Below, one piece after another: positions 50,688 through 59,191 of a stretch of DNA of 64,000 nucleotides (positions within the stretch are counted from its first letter, which is position 1; the number at the start of each line of letters is the position of its first letter). The stretch covers positions 124,001 through 188,000 of the forward strand of contig NIOB01000002.1 of the NCBI GenBank assembly GCA_002189105.1, written 5' to 3'. The DNA is from Saccharibacillus soli (lineage in GTDB: Bacteria; Bacillota; Bacilli; Paenibacillales; Paenibacillaceae). The notes beneath the pieces were generated by a model. It was given only the letters and a program-made list of their open reading frames with translations. It ran no database searches and was not told where the DNA came from. A program made the translations under genes and the position numbers.

Positions 50688-51866
50688 TTACGTGCTTATG
50701 GCTTTATCGAATCTTCTTGCTAACCTTATCGCGCCTTGATCGACGTATTTCATATAATAATGCGACAGAATAAACAGAGGGAACATCGAAACGGTAAACG
50801 TCACGATATAGGACAGGTTGTAACTCAAATAGGGAACAAGTTGGCTAAACAAAAAGGCGGAAAACGTATTTAAAAAAGTAAAATGAATGAGATATAGAGA
50901 AAACGAGATTTTCCCCAAATAAGCAAAAGGCGTCGCTGAAAATAGGCTTTGCAGGGTATGGGATCGCAGAAGGGCGAACAAGATCATCACCGCGCCTACG
51001 ATTCTTGCAAACATTCGAGGATCGAGATGTAATCCAAGCCACCCATTTACGGCGACGATACACACTTCTATGGGTCCATACAGAGTACCGAGCAGAGAAG
51101 TATAGGGAGCGGAGCCTAGATAGATGCCGATAAGCAGGATCAAAAATCTTACTTTTCTGCTCTGTGTCCATTTCGATTTAAGCAGATCAGCCAGCAGCAT
51201 CCCCCACAGAAAAGCGATAAAGTACGTCTGAATAAAGGCTAGGGATGCAAGGAGGTAGAGAATCCATCTGGATTTGATCCTGCCGAATAAGGCAATAAAA
51301 CCGAAAATCAAAAAAGAACCCAATAATTCATAACTCATTGTCCAAAGCACGGGATTATAGGGATGAGATCCAAAACGGAAAAAAGGATCAAAGAAAGCCG
51401 CTTTCAGGATCGTGTAAAGATTGGTGTCCAAAGCGTAATAATCCTTTTTCATGTCCGTCCAGGTGACCATCCGGATGTCCTGAAGATAAAAAGCATGGAT
51501 GCCTATGGCGATATAGACCAGCAATACCGAACAGGCAGCTGGCAGAGCTAAACGAATATATCTTCGGCTGGCACTGGAACTTAACAACTTCTGGAACTGA
51601 GGAGGATCGAGTTCTTTTTCAAACATTTTATAACTGAGCACATAGCCGCTCAATACGAAAAATAAGCATACGGCAAATTGACCATTATAGAATAAATTGA
51701 TCGGAGATTTTCCATAATGGATGTCCCAGAGAAAATGAGCCTGCTCTCCATTTCCGTTCAGAGCTGCTGGATAAAAGATTTGGATGTAATGGGAGATCAC
51801 CACTGTAAATGCGGCGGCTCCTCGAATCCCATCCAGATATACGAGCTTTTGTTTCGATTTATTCAT
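50688..51866 (-). CDS. Acyltransferase 3 family membrane protein (OafA/YrhL-like)
   Basis: A 392-aa integral membrane O-acyltransferase. The N-terminal signature is YLDGIRGAAAFTVVISHYIQIFYP, with catalytic-type His and the R-X10-H pattern; FFVLSGYVLSYKMF and RRYIRLALP follow, and about ten helices are predicted. It modifies cell-surface or exported carbohydrate. The gene is visibly AT-richer than its neighbours and uses more A/T third positions, suggesting later acquisition. Confidence 0.86.
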   Translation of the reverse strand: MNKSKQKLVYLDGIRGAAAFTVVISHYIQIFYPAALNGNGEQAHFLWDIHYGKSPINLFYNGQFAVCLFFVLSGYVLSYKMFEKELDPPQFQKLLSSSASRRYIRLALPAACSVLLVYIAIGIHAFYLQDIRMVTWTDMKKDYYALDTNLYTILKAAFFDPFFRFGSHPYNPVLWTMSYELLGSFLIFGFIALFGRIKSRWILYLLASLAFIQTYFIAFLWGMLLADLLKSKWTQSRKVRFLILLIGIYLGSAPYTSLLGTLYGPIEVCIVAVNGWLGLHLDPRMFARIVGAVMILFALLRSHTLQSLFSATPFAYLGKISFSLYLIHFTFLNTFSAFLFSQLVPYLSYNLSYIVTFTVSMFPLFILSHYYMKYVDQGAIRLARRFDKAIST

Positions 51867-51962
51867 CTACCAATTACCACTTTATCACTACCTATTTTCC
51901 AAATTTATGCGTATAAATAGCGATTTTATACTTATTTAATCGTTTAATCAACCTCCTCGGTG

Positions 51963-52517
51963 CTAATCCTTATAACGAATGGTCATACTGAGCCGCACCG
52001 ATTCCTCGCCTGTGCTGCGATATTCATGCCGTCGATCCGCCTTAAATCGAATCGAGTCGCCGCTCTCCAACCGATACGTCTCGCTTTCGATCTCCAGCTC
52101 CAGCACGCCCGAGAACAGAGTAATCAATTCTTCCGTTCCTTCGCGGTGAGGTTCCGACCCCAGGCTGCCCCCAGGATCGATCTCCACCGTATACACCTCG
52201 AATCCCCGCTCCGCATCGTATGGGAACATGGGGAACAGCCGGTACTGCCGCTTCGGTTCCTCCATCATCTGAACCTCCTGTTTGCGTACGACCACGGCAT
52301 CCGCCGGCGGTTCAACGATCAACGAGGTAAAAGATACTTTAAGTCCGTTTGCAATCTTCCATACGGTCGTGAGCGAAGGACTGGATTCGCCGCGCTCGAT
52401 CTGCCCAAGCATCGTCTTGCTGATACCCGTCAGATCGGACAGCTTGTCCAAGCTGAGTTTGCGTTCGGCACGCAGCCGTTTGAGATTCTGGCTGAGGATC
52501 AGATTGATGGATTCCAT
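51963..52517 (-). CDS. XRE-family regulator with C-terminal cupin domain
   Basis: A 184-aa regulator. The helix-turn-helix at about 9-65 is RLRAERKLSLDKLSDLTGISKTMLGQIERGESSPSLTTVWKIA. The cupin at about 110-180 has HREGTEELITLFSGVLELEI and SGDSIRFKADRRHEY. ATG 52517 has AGGAGG 10 nt upstream; the ATG 9 nt before it is too close. Divergent LysE-type exporters are frequent targets, and the intergenic palindromes fit that. Confidence 0.88.
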   Translation of the reverse strand: MESINLILSQNLKRLRAERKLSLDKLSDLTGISKTMLGQIERGESSPSLTTVWKIANGLKVSFTSLIVEPPADAVVVRKQEVQMMEEPKRQYRLFPMFPYDAERGFEVYTVEIDPGGSLGSEPHREGTEELITLFSGVLELEIESETYRLESGDSIRFKADRRHEYRSTGEESVRLSMTIRYKD

Positions 52518-52546
52518 AAACGTCATTCCTCCTGAGGAAAAGTTTC

Positions 52547-52583
52547 GTGCGTTATAAAGTCTTAATTGAACTCCATAACGCAC
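52547..52583. promoter_or_regulatory. Operator-like inverted repeat, regulator side
   Basis: GTGCGTTAT (52547-52555) and ATAACGCAC (52575-52583), perfect 9-bp arms separated by 19 nt, lie 30 nt before the cupin-regulator start. This could be a regulator binding pair or an mRNA hairpin in its leader. Confidence 0.5.
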
Positions 52584-52605
52584 AAAGCTATAATATGAAG
52601 CTAAA

Positions 52606-52621
52606 GTACGTTAAAACGTAC
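52606..52621. promoter_or_regulatory. Operator-like palindrome, LysE side
   Basis: GTACGTT-AA-AACGTAC, perfect 7-bp arms, is followed by an AT-rich CAATTATAGCATA stretch before the LysE start. Its ACGTT core resembles the GCGTTAT half-sites on the other side. Confidence 0.55.
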
Positions 52622-52658
52622 ATTTTGTTCAATTATAGCATACAAGGAGTGTGAATCC

Positions 52659-53246
52659 ATGCCTTTTCTGCCTTTGTTATCTTACGCTGTGGCCGCCAGT
52701 TTCACCCCCGGACCGAATAATCTGATGGCTCTGGACGGCGCGAGAAGATCAGGATTTCGCCGTATGCGACCGTTCGTGTGCGGTGTCGCAGCCGGCTGCT
52801 TTGGAATTGTGCTGCTCGCCTGCCTGCTCAATCTGGCACTGTATCGCTGGATTCCGGGAATCCAGCTGGCGATGGGTCTGCTTGGCACGGCGTACATGCT
52901 GTGGCTCGCGTGGAAGATCGTCCGGAGTACCGGAGCGCCAAGCGGCGGCGAGAACCCCATCCGCAGCGTCTATTCGCTGCGTGCAGGTTTCTGGCTTCAA
53001 TTCGTCAATCCCAAACTGCTGATGTATGCGGTCACGGTGGTATCGACTTTCGTTATGCCTTATTCGCTATCCATACTTCAAATGCTGGGCGTATCGCTGC
53101 TGTTGGGGGCAGTCGCTCTGGCTTCTTCAGGTTCTTGGGCTTTGTTCGGCGCCCTGTTCCAACCCTGGCTCATCCGGCACGAAAAAATGTTCAATCTCGT
53201 TATGGCGCTTCTGCTGGTCTACAGCGCGGCGGCTGTGTGGCTGTGA
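52659..53246 (+). CDS. LysE-family exporter
   Basis: A 195-aa membrane exporter with six helices. The family signature SFTPGPNNLMALDGARRSGF is at residues about 14-33 and WLQFVNPKLLMYAV near 110. It probably exports an amino acid or related amine. AAGGAG lies before the ATG. Control by the divergent cupin-XRE regulator is implied by position and the palindromes. Confidence 0.88.
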   Translation: MPFLPLLSYAVAASFTPGPNNLMALDGARRSGFRRMRPFVCGVAAGCFGIVLLACLLNLALYRWIPGIQLAMGLLGTAYMLWLAWKIVRSTGAPSGGENPIRSVYSLRAGFWLQFVNPKLLMYAVTVVSTFVMPYSLSILQMLGVSLLLGAVALASSGSWALFGALFQPWLIRHEKMFNLVMALLLVYSAAAVWL

Positions 53247-53553
53247 TCCATATGGTGTGATCGATTGAGAAAAAGGTTTTCACGGAGAATAAAAGCTGAT
53301 TGGCTGCCAGTCGGGGAAGCTGCGGGCAGCTTATCTAAATCCGAAGTAAATGTATACCTTCCTAAATTCTTCCGAAAACGTACTTTCAGCGTATGTGTTT
53401 CCATTGGAGGTCTTGTACAGGGGCAGGCTTCAGGTACGAACCTTATGTGGACATCAGGCTCAGACTCGCAGTTGATAAAGGGTTGATGTATAATGTTCGT
53501 ATAACGAAACTGTGTTTCATTCAATGAAACCTTACAAGAGGAGGAAACGCAGT
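53247..53553. other. Intergenic region before the methyltransferase
   Basis: Holds a small AAGCTG-CGGG-CAGCTT hairpin (about 53317-53332), a TATAAT box at 53489-53494, and a perfect GTTTCATT-c-AATGAAAC palindrome at 53514-53530. The palindrome lies between the -10 box and the ribosome site and may be an operator for the next gene. I see no supported gene; a TTG-started 73-codon frame at 53265 has no ribosome site. Confidence 0.5.
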
Positions 53554-54318
53554 ATGGACAGCAAACAGCGTTTTTCCGAACGGGTGGAGGCTTATGTGAA
53601 GTACCGTCCGAGCTATCCGGTCGAGGCACTCGATTATCTGTATACGGAAGTCGGCCTGGAACAGGTGGACGTAATCGCGGACATTGGAGCGGGAACGGGG
53701 ATCTTCTCCAAGCTGCTGCTGGATCGGGGCAGTCGGGTAGTGGCAGTCGAACCAAACGAAGAGATGCGGGAAGCGGCGGAGAAAGAATTGAGCGCACGTC
53801 CGGGCTATCGTTCGGTCGCAGCCTCGGCGGAACAGACCGGACTGGCAGATGAAAGCATAGGAGCGATCGTTTGTGCGCAGGCGTTTCACTGGTTTGATCG
53901 CGCGGCGGCGAAGGAAGAATTCACACGGATTCTGAAGCCGGGTAGTCCGGTTGCACTGATCTGGAACAACCGGCTGACGGAAGGTTCTCCTTTTCTTGAA
54001 ACCTACGAACAGCTGCTGCTAAATTTCGGAACGGATTACCGCCAGGTGAACCATCGCAATACGTCGAATGTCGAGACTGAGGAACTGGAACGCTTTTTTG
54101 GAAAAGGCAATCTGACACTGGCGAAATTCCCTAATCGTCAGGTGTTCGATTTCGAGGGGCTAAGTGGACGATTGAACTCGGCCTCGTATGCACCCGCGCC
54201 GGGGCATCCTGATTACGAGCCGATGATGGCCGAACTGCGCCGGATCTTTGACGAGACGCAGCAGGGCGGACAAGTCTTTTTCGATTACGAAACAGAAATC
54301 TATTGGGGGAAGCTGTAG
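53554..54318 (+). CDS. Class I SAM-dependent methyltransferase
   Basis: A 254-aa methyltransferase (type 11-like). SAM motif I is IADIGAGTGIFSKLLL, the acidic residue ending strand 2 is in VVAVEPNEEM, and AQAFHWFD follows motif post-I. ATG 53554 is preceded by AGAGGAGG. The substrate is unknown; the YcgJ/ubiE-like group covers many. A palindrome upstream suggests local control. Confidence 0.87.
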   Translation: MDSKQRFSERVEAYVKYRPSYPVEALDYLYTEVGLEQVDVIADIGAGTGIFSKLLLDRGSRVVAVEPNEEMREAAEKELSARPGYRSVAASAEQTGLADESIGAIVCAQAFHWFDRAAAKEEFTRILKPGSPVALIWNNRLTEGSPFLETYEQLLLNFGTDYRQVNHRNTSNVETEELERFFGKGNLTLAKFPNRQVFDFEGLSGRLNSASYAPAPGHPDYEPMMAELRRIFDETQQGGQVFFDYETEIYWGKL

Positions 54319-54406
54319 TTCGGAGCGAGGGTGTAGCAGGCGATAAGCAAGCTTGGGTATGAGCGACGTACCCGCCGGATACGAGCGGGGATTAGCGATG
54401 GTAAGT

Positions 54407-54575
54407 GCGAATGGCGACCAGCGACTGCAGGTGCGAGTGGCGACCAGCGACTGTAAGTGCGAGTAAGCGACTAGCGATTGCAGGCGCGAGTGGCGACCAG
54501 CGATGATAAGTGTGAGTAGGCGACCAGCGGTTGCAGGTGTGAGTGGCGACCAGCGACTGTAAGTACAAGTAGGCA
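54407..54575. repeat. 26-27-nt tandem repeat array
   Basis: Six and a half contiguous units of the form GCGAGTGGCGACCAGCGAYT plus an end that alternates between GCAGGT and GTAAGT, giving a two-unit higher order. The unit starts are at 54407, 54433 and onward. There are no spacers, so it is not a CRISPR array. Confidence 0.78.
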
Positions 54576-54634
54576 GGCCTGAGTAGATAACTTGAGCGTA
54601 GGGGGAAATGCGACGAAACTTCCAGACTTCGACG

Positions 54635-54820
54635 GATAAGTCCAAATATCCGCTTGTTTCTCGCTGATTTCGTTTTTTGGAGAAGATAAGTCCAAATATC
54701 CCTCTAAATGTAGTTATATAAGCCGAAATCCCCTTTTTTCATCGAAATAAGGGGATTTCGGCTCTTATTTTTCGCTAAGACGAAAATAGCCTGAAAATAA
54801 GGGGATTATCGCGCTTATCC
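54635..54820. repeat. Palindromic dispersed element, copy 2 (ATAAGTCCAA family)
   Basis: ATAAGTCCAAATATCC occurs at 54636 and again at 54686 (followed by CTCTAAAT). AGCCGAAATCCCC (54721-54733) pairs perfectly with GGGGATTTCGGCT (54751-54763). A further GAAAATAAGGGGATTATCGCGCTTAT-type unit ends near 54820. The core at 54686 differs by one base in 25 from the copy at 7842. Confidence 0.7.
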
Positions 54821-55000
54821 GGCAGTCTAGCGCAGAAGGGCTGCCTGATGAAAGGGCGTTCGGGCTGCCTAATGAATAGCCGTTAAGGGCAGCTTGCCTA
54901 ATGAAGGCCCACTAAAGGCAGCTGGCCTGATGAAGGCTCGATCAAGGAGGCGGCAGCCGTCATTTCGTTGCGTTTACCGACTTGAGTTAAGGCCTGCTCG

Positions 55001-55100
55001 ATCTCCGCTTGGCTTTCTGATTTTCCGCTTTGCCTGCTCAGTCTTCGCTTGGCTTTCTCAGTCTCCGCTTGGCTCTCTCAATCTATGCTGCGTTTGACTT
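55001..55100. repeat. 20-nt tandem repeat array
   Basis: Five units of exactly 20 nt start at 55001, 55021, 55041, 55061 and 55081. The consensus is GTCTCCGCTTGGCTTTCTCA; units two and five are the most diverged. CCGCTTTACTC and related words continue less regularly to about 55180. Confidence 0.72.
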
Positions 55101-55206
55101 TTCTCCGCTTTACTCACTTCTAGCTCTGTCTCTGCTCCCGCCTTACTCGCTTTTGTCTGCGCTTCTGCCTTGCTCGCCGCTTGTCGAACCCTTCTCTAGT
55201 CTTTCT

Positions 55207-56235
55207 TTACCGTCGATTCCCGCCTAAGCTCATCGTCAGCACCACGGCGATGATACATGCCGTACCTGCCCACTGCCACCACCCGAAGGGTTCGCGCAGC
55301 CAGATCACGGTGGTCAGCACGGCGGCCAGCGGCTCCAGGCTGCCAAGCAGAATAGTCTCCTGCGGCGGCAGTCCGCGCAGACTCTCAATATAGAACCAGA
55401 AGGCCAGCGTGGTGCCGAAGATCAGCACAAACGCCAGATAGCCGTAGCCCGCCGCATCCAGGGGCGGCCACGGTGACTTCCAGGGCGGAATCGCGGCACT
55501 CATCGCCAGTCCGCCGATGGTCATTGCCCAGCCGACTACGACCAGCGAGTCGTATCGGCGCAGCAGCGGCACGGCTGCCAGGGTGTAGAACGCGGCAGCG
55601 ACTGCCGAGAGCAGTCCCCAGACAATCGCGGCGGTTGGAACCGCCAATGACGACAGCGAACCGTTCGTCAGCAGCAGGAAGCACCCGGCCAGTGCCAGCC
55701 CGGCAGCGAACAGTTCGCGCCCGGTCGGCGCCTGCCGCTTCCGCAGCAGGAAGTACAGCAGCGTCACGATCGGCGCCAGATATTGCAGAAGCGTAGCAAC
55801 TGCCGCATTGCCGTAGCGAATCGAAGTCAGGAAGGTATACTGCACGGCCAGCATCCCGGCCAGCCCGTAGAGTACCAGCAGCGGCGCGGTGGAACGGTCT
55901 TTCCAGATGCCGAGAATCTGCCGCCGATCCTTCAACAGCGCCTGAAGCAGAAGCAGCAGCGGCCCAGCCACCAGCAGTCGGATATTCACTAACCAGGCGG
56001 AATCGGCGCTGTAATGGTGCATCAGCTTCTGGGAGACCGTGCCGCCTACTCCCCATAGAATAGCGCCCGCGATGACAAACATCAGCCCTTTTCTCCGCCG
56101 CGCTGAATCCTGGCTGCTGCCGACCGGACTCGGCTCTGTAGTAGAGAGCGCTCCCTTCTCATCATCAGGGTTGCCCACTCGATTCGCCTCGCTTCCCCTC
56201 GGCTTCTGGCTTAACTCCCCCGCCCGTTCTTCCAT
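55207..56235 (-). CDS. EamA/DMT-superfamily transporter
   Basis: About 342 aa with ten helices in two EamA repeats. The first begins GLMFVIAGAILWGVGGTVSQKLM, and LRGLPPQETILLGSLEPLAAVLTTVIWLREPFGW is the conserved end of repeat 2. A 45-residue hydrophilic N-terminus precedes helix 1. ATG 56235 is preferred because AAAGGA is 11 nt upstream; ATG 56247 would touch it. It is probably an exporter controlled by the divergent AraC gene. Confidence 0.86.
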   Translation of the reverse strand: MEERAGELSQKPRGSEANRVGNPDDEKGALSTTEPSPVGSSQDSARRRKGLMFVIAGAILWGVGGTVSQKLMHHYSADSAWLVNIRLLVAGPLLLLLQALLKDRRQILGIWKDRSTAPLLVLYGLAGMLAVQYTFLTSIRYGNAAVATLLQYLAPIVTLLYFLLRKRQAPTGRELFAAGLALAGCFLLLTNGSLSSLAVPTAAIVWGLLSAVAAAFYTLAAVPLLRRYDSLVVVGWAMTIGGLAMSAAIPPWKSPWPPLDAAGYGYLAFVLIFGTTLAFWFYIESLRGLPPQETILLGSLEPLAAVLTTVIWLREPFGWWQWAGTACIIAVVLTMSLGGNRR

Positions 56236-56398
56236 GTCAGTCTTCATCCTTTCTCTTTATGCGATAGCCGCTGCACAAGGGTAGTATTGCTGCTGTTGTG
56301 CATCAGCCTTTTTATCGTGATAGGATGATTCTAGTCGGAAGATACGACCGAAAATACACGAATATCCGGCAAAAATATCGGGATATTGAGGTGAAGGG

Positions 56399-57298
56399 AT
56401 GCAGATTCGGGATTTCCCCATAGAAAGCGGCAGTCTGCGCGAGCTGACGCATCATCGTACGGCGCGGCTGCCCGCTGCCTGCTACAGGACGCGCATTGAT
56501 CGCCATATTCAGGGGAGGATTCCGCTGCACTGGCATGATGAGGTGCAGTGGGTGCGGATTGAAAAAGGGGAGGGACGGTTTCGCGTCAACGACGAGGAGC
56601 TTACGCTGCATGCAGGGGAAGGATTGTTCATCAACGCTGGATGCCTGCATGGAGCAGAAGATCCACGTCATTCCGGCTGCGTCTATCTGTCGCTGAATGT
56701 GGCGCCTGATTTCCTGCTGCCACCGGAGCTTCGTGACGTTTATCTGACTCCTTACGTTGGAGCTGCAGGGATTCCGTATCTGCGTTTTGACGAATCGACT
56801 CGCTTAGGACGTGAACTGCTGGAAGGAATCGGTGAAGCTTATAGGCTGCTGGAGAATTGTCCACCTTTCTATGAACTGGCAGCGGCTGCCCGGCTCACGA
56901 GTCTGTGGCATGGCGTCCTCGCAGGAGGACTGGAGCCTGATCCGAACGAGGAGCGCGATGTTCGCAATCGGCGGATGAAGGAGATGCTGAATTGGATTCA
57001 TGCCCATTATACGGAGTCTGTAAAGCTGGCAGACATCGCGCGGGCAGGCAGCCTCAGCCGCTCGGAATGCTGCCGCTACTTCAATCGTTTCCTTGGGATT
57101 ACGCCATTGGGTTATGTGACGGACTGCCGCATCCGGCAGGCCATGGTTCTGCTGCGCAGCGATCTGAATGTGACGGAGACGGCTTATCGGGTCGGATTCA
57201 CAAGCGCCAGCCCTTTTATTGAAAAGTTCAGACTGAAGACAGGCATGACACCGCTGGTCTATCAGAAAAAGGAGGCGGGAAAAGATGTCGATCATTAA
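56399..57298 (+). CDS. AraC-family regulator with N-terminal cupin
   Basis: A 299-aa regulator. The N-terminal cupin (about 35-105) has PLHWHDEVQWVRIEKGEGRF and LHAGEGLFINAGCLHGA. The C-terminal AraC domain (about 190-290) has two helix-turn-helices, VKLADIARAGSLSRSECCRYFNRFLGITP and NVTETAYRVGFTSASPFIEKFRLKTGMTP. It is divergent from the DMT exporter and overlaps the next ORF by 14 nt. GAGGTGAAGGG precedes the ATG. Confidence 0.9.
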   Translation: MQIRDFPIESGSLRELTHHRTARLPAACYRTRIDRHIQGRIPLHWHDEVQWVRIEKGEGRFRVNDEELTLHAGEGLFINAGCLHGAEDPRHSGCVYLSLNVAPDFLLPPELRDVYLTPYVGAAGIPYLRFDESTRLGRELLEGIGEAYRLLENCPPFYELAAAARLTSLWHGVLAGGLEPDPNEERDVRNRRMKEMLNWIHAHYTESVKLADIARAGSLSRSECCRYFNRFLGITPLGYVTDCRIRQAMVLLRSDLNVTETAYRVGFTSASPFIEKFRLKTGMTPLVYQKKEAGKDVDH

Positions 57299-57965
57299 AG
57301 TGGATGGAGCCGCACGCGACGATCTGCTGAAGCTGCTGCCAACGGGGGTATGGGTGGGCTGCCGCTATCATCCGGACGGTCTTCCGGGCACTGTAAACGA
57401 GGAGATTCTGCAGCGGCTGCGAAGCAGCCATCCGGAAGCCAGGTTTGCTCTATCTTTTGACACCGCAAACAGCTCCCATTCGGAAATTGTGCGCAAGCTG
57501 GAGGAACTTCAGCCGGATTATTATGAATATCAGCCGCCCGATCCGCTCAAAAAGGCCGAGTTTCAGGAAGCGATGCGGCGATTGGATGACATCGGGCTGC
57601 CCAAGATTGCCGGACCCTTCTGGATCATGAAGGACGATATATCGACGCTTCGGGATCGGGAGCCTTTTCGGGAGATGATGAGGCGGGGAACGACCTTGTT
57701 CCAATTCATCATCGAGTCGGCCATTGATCCCGGATTCAAGCTGTCTGCGGTGCAGCAGCGTCGTCTGGATGAATTTCTGGAGGAGATTCCAGGCGTTGTC
57801 AATGACTCATTCAGCCGACTGGTTCGGTTGGATCGGTATCCGCTGCACCATCATCAGGGATACCTGCTGGAGGCCATCGTGCCGGGTACCGATCAGGCGG
57901 CAAGGGGCGAGAATGCACTGAGTTCGGGCAGAGTCGTACGATTGCTGCGAACTTTGGATGTCTAA
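57285..57965 (+). CDS. Protein of unknown function coupled to the AraC gene
   Basis: A 226-aa soluble, mostly alpha/beta-looking protein. AAAAAGGAGGCGGG lies inside the AraC 3' end, and the ORF overlaps that gene by 14 nt, so translation is coupled. Segments such as LLPTGVWVGCRYHPDGLPG and GPFWIMKDDISTLRDREPFREMMRRGTTLFQFIIES look conserved in style, but I do not recognise a family. There is no signal peptide or helix. A co-sensor or enzyme acting with the AraC regulator is one guess. Confidence 0.7.
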   Translation: MSIIKVDGAARDDLLKLLPTGVWVGCRYHPDGLPGTVNEEILQRLRSSHPEARFALSFDTANSSHSEIVRKLEELQPDYYEYQPPDPLKKAEFQEAMRRLDDIGLPKIAGPFWIMKDDISTLRDREPFREMMRRGTTLFQFIIESAIDPGFKLSAVQQRRLDEFLEEIPGVVNDSFSRLVRLDRYPLHHHQGYLLEAIVPGTDQAARGENALSSGRVVRLLRTLDV

Positions 57966-58027
57966 GCGGCCTGACCCAGCACCTGATGCGTCTTGGATTC
58001 GTTGAAAGCCGCCCAGTCATGCAGAAA

Positions 58028-58061
58028 GCCGCATCTTTTTCGCAGTGGAAAAAGACGCGGC
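58028..58061. terminator. Hairpin between convergent transcripts
   Basis: GCCGC-A-TCTTTTTC (58028-58041) pairs with GAAAAAGA-C-GCGGC (58048-58061), with one mismatch and a 6-nt loop. It could end transcription from both sides. Confidence 0.65.
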
Positions 58062-58069
58062 CTGATCTT

Positions 58070-58987
58070 TTACATAAAATCGAAGAAGTAGCGTACAACG
58101 TGGAAAAATACCGGTGCCGTATAGGTCAGACTGTCGATCTGGCTTAGATAGCTTTTTTTCAGCGTGGACGCCTTATCCTCATCGCCAATCAGCAGATCAC
58201 GTTTGAGTACGGAGACAGTCAGGCTGCCAAAAAATCCAGCGAAGGACAGCAGCACGCCAAACCAGATCGCCGCCGTCAGACTGAATGGAGTCAGATAGGG
58301 AGCGAGCGCCAGTGACGTCCCGGTAGTTGCCAGCAGAGCGCCGACAAATCCTTCCCAGGTTAGATGGGCGTTGGCGGTGGGAACGACCTTTTTGCGGCCC
58401 ACGTACAGGGAGATGAGCGTATGAACGACATCATTCACCTGGGTGAGCACGACCAGGAACAACACCAATCCTCCGCCGTACTCCGGTGTCGCAAACTGGA
58501 AGTAGGCCAGGTGACTGAGACCGAAGACCATCAGCATCAGTCCCCACTGGGTGGAACTCACGCTGCGCAGGAATCCAAAGGTTCCCTTACCCAGCAGTCT
58601 TGGAATCGGCAGCACCAGAAAGACGTAGAGCGGGATAAATACGATAAACATGCCATACCAGCCAATATAGATCCAGTAGAACTGGATGGGGATAGCCAGA
58701 TAAGCCCACAGAAACAGCCGTCGATCGGCCTTGCGTGTACCGCGAATCATCGAGAAATATTCCTGAAGCGCGAAGAAGCACAGGATCATCAGCGAGATTA
58801 ACGAGACGGTCTTGCTGAACAGGGTAGCCAGTGCAAAGATGAAAAACATCCCCCACCAGGACTTCATACGGGTGCCAATGGTGGAATAATCCTTATCCGG
58901 CTGCTTGCGGCTGACGAACATGTAGACGAGATTAGCCGCGATCAATACAGCCAGCACAAGCAGCAGCACAACCAATGAACTAAACAA
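58070..58987 (-). CDS. Phosphatidate cytidylyltransferase-like membrane enzyme (CdsA family)
   Basis: A 305-aa enzyme with about eight helices that would make CDP-diacylglycerol from phosphatidate and CTP. The C-terminal family region reads SVLKRDLLIGDEDK and SQIDSLTYTAPVFF. It keeps the KRD and D-S of the CDS signature but lacks the usual PGHGG segment, so it belongs to the diverged branch. The usual housekeeping cdsA is expected elsewhere. The lipid substrate may differ. Confidence 0.75.
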   Translation of the reverse strand: MFSSLVVLLLVLAVLIAANLVYMFVSRKQPDKDYSTIGTRMKSWWGMFFIFALATLFSKTVSLISLMILCFFALQEYFSMIRGTRKADRRLFLWAYLAIPIQFYWIYIGWYGMFIVFIPLYVFLVLPIPRLLGKGTFGFLRSVSSTQWGLMLMVFGLSHLAYFQFATPEYGGGLVLFLVVLTQVNDVVHTLISLYVGRKKVVPTANAHLTWEGFVGALLATTGTSLALAPYLTPFSLTAAIWFGVLLSFAGFFGSLTVSVLKRDLLIGDEDKASTLKKSYLSQIDSLTYTAPVFFHVVRYFFDFM

Positions 58988-59191
58988 ATCATCACCAACT
59001 TAGGGTTGAAGTAACATCCATGGAAGCTTACGTATGCTATCATATAGGAATCATTCCGATAGGCGCAATACGAATCTAGACCGGCTGCTTGGCTCTGTCT
59101 GTAGGATCAGATTGGCCTGCCAAATTCCGCGTGCGGTGCGGCATAGGCCGGGATCAGGAGGTAGGGCGCTTTCTCGAAAGGAGAATCTGCG

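Larger units (their letters stand above)
54319..55206. other. 888-nt non-coding repeat island between convergent genes
   Basis: Almost entirely repeats: a 26-27-nt array, a palindromic ATAAGTCCAA element, a spaced GCCTRATGAA series (54841, 54865, 54894, 54923, spacing 24-29 nt) and a 20-nt array. All short frames across it are repeat by-products. It parallels the island at 7592-8429, which also sits between convergent genes. Confidence 0.7.

Noticed and set aside
53265-53486. 73-codon TTG-started frame before the methyltransferase
   Set aside because: No ribosome site and no recognisable features.
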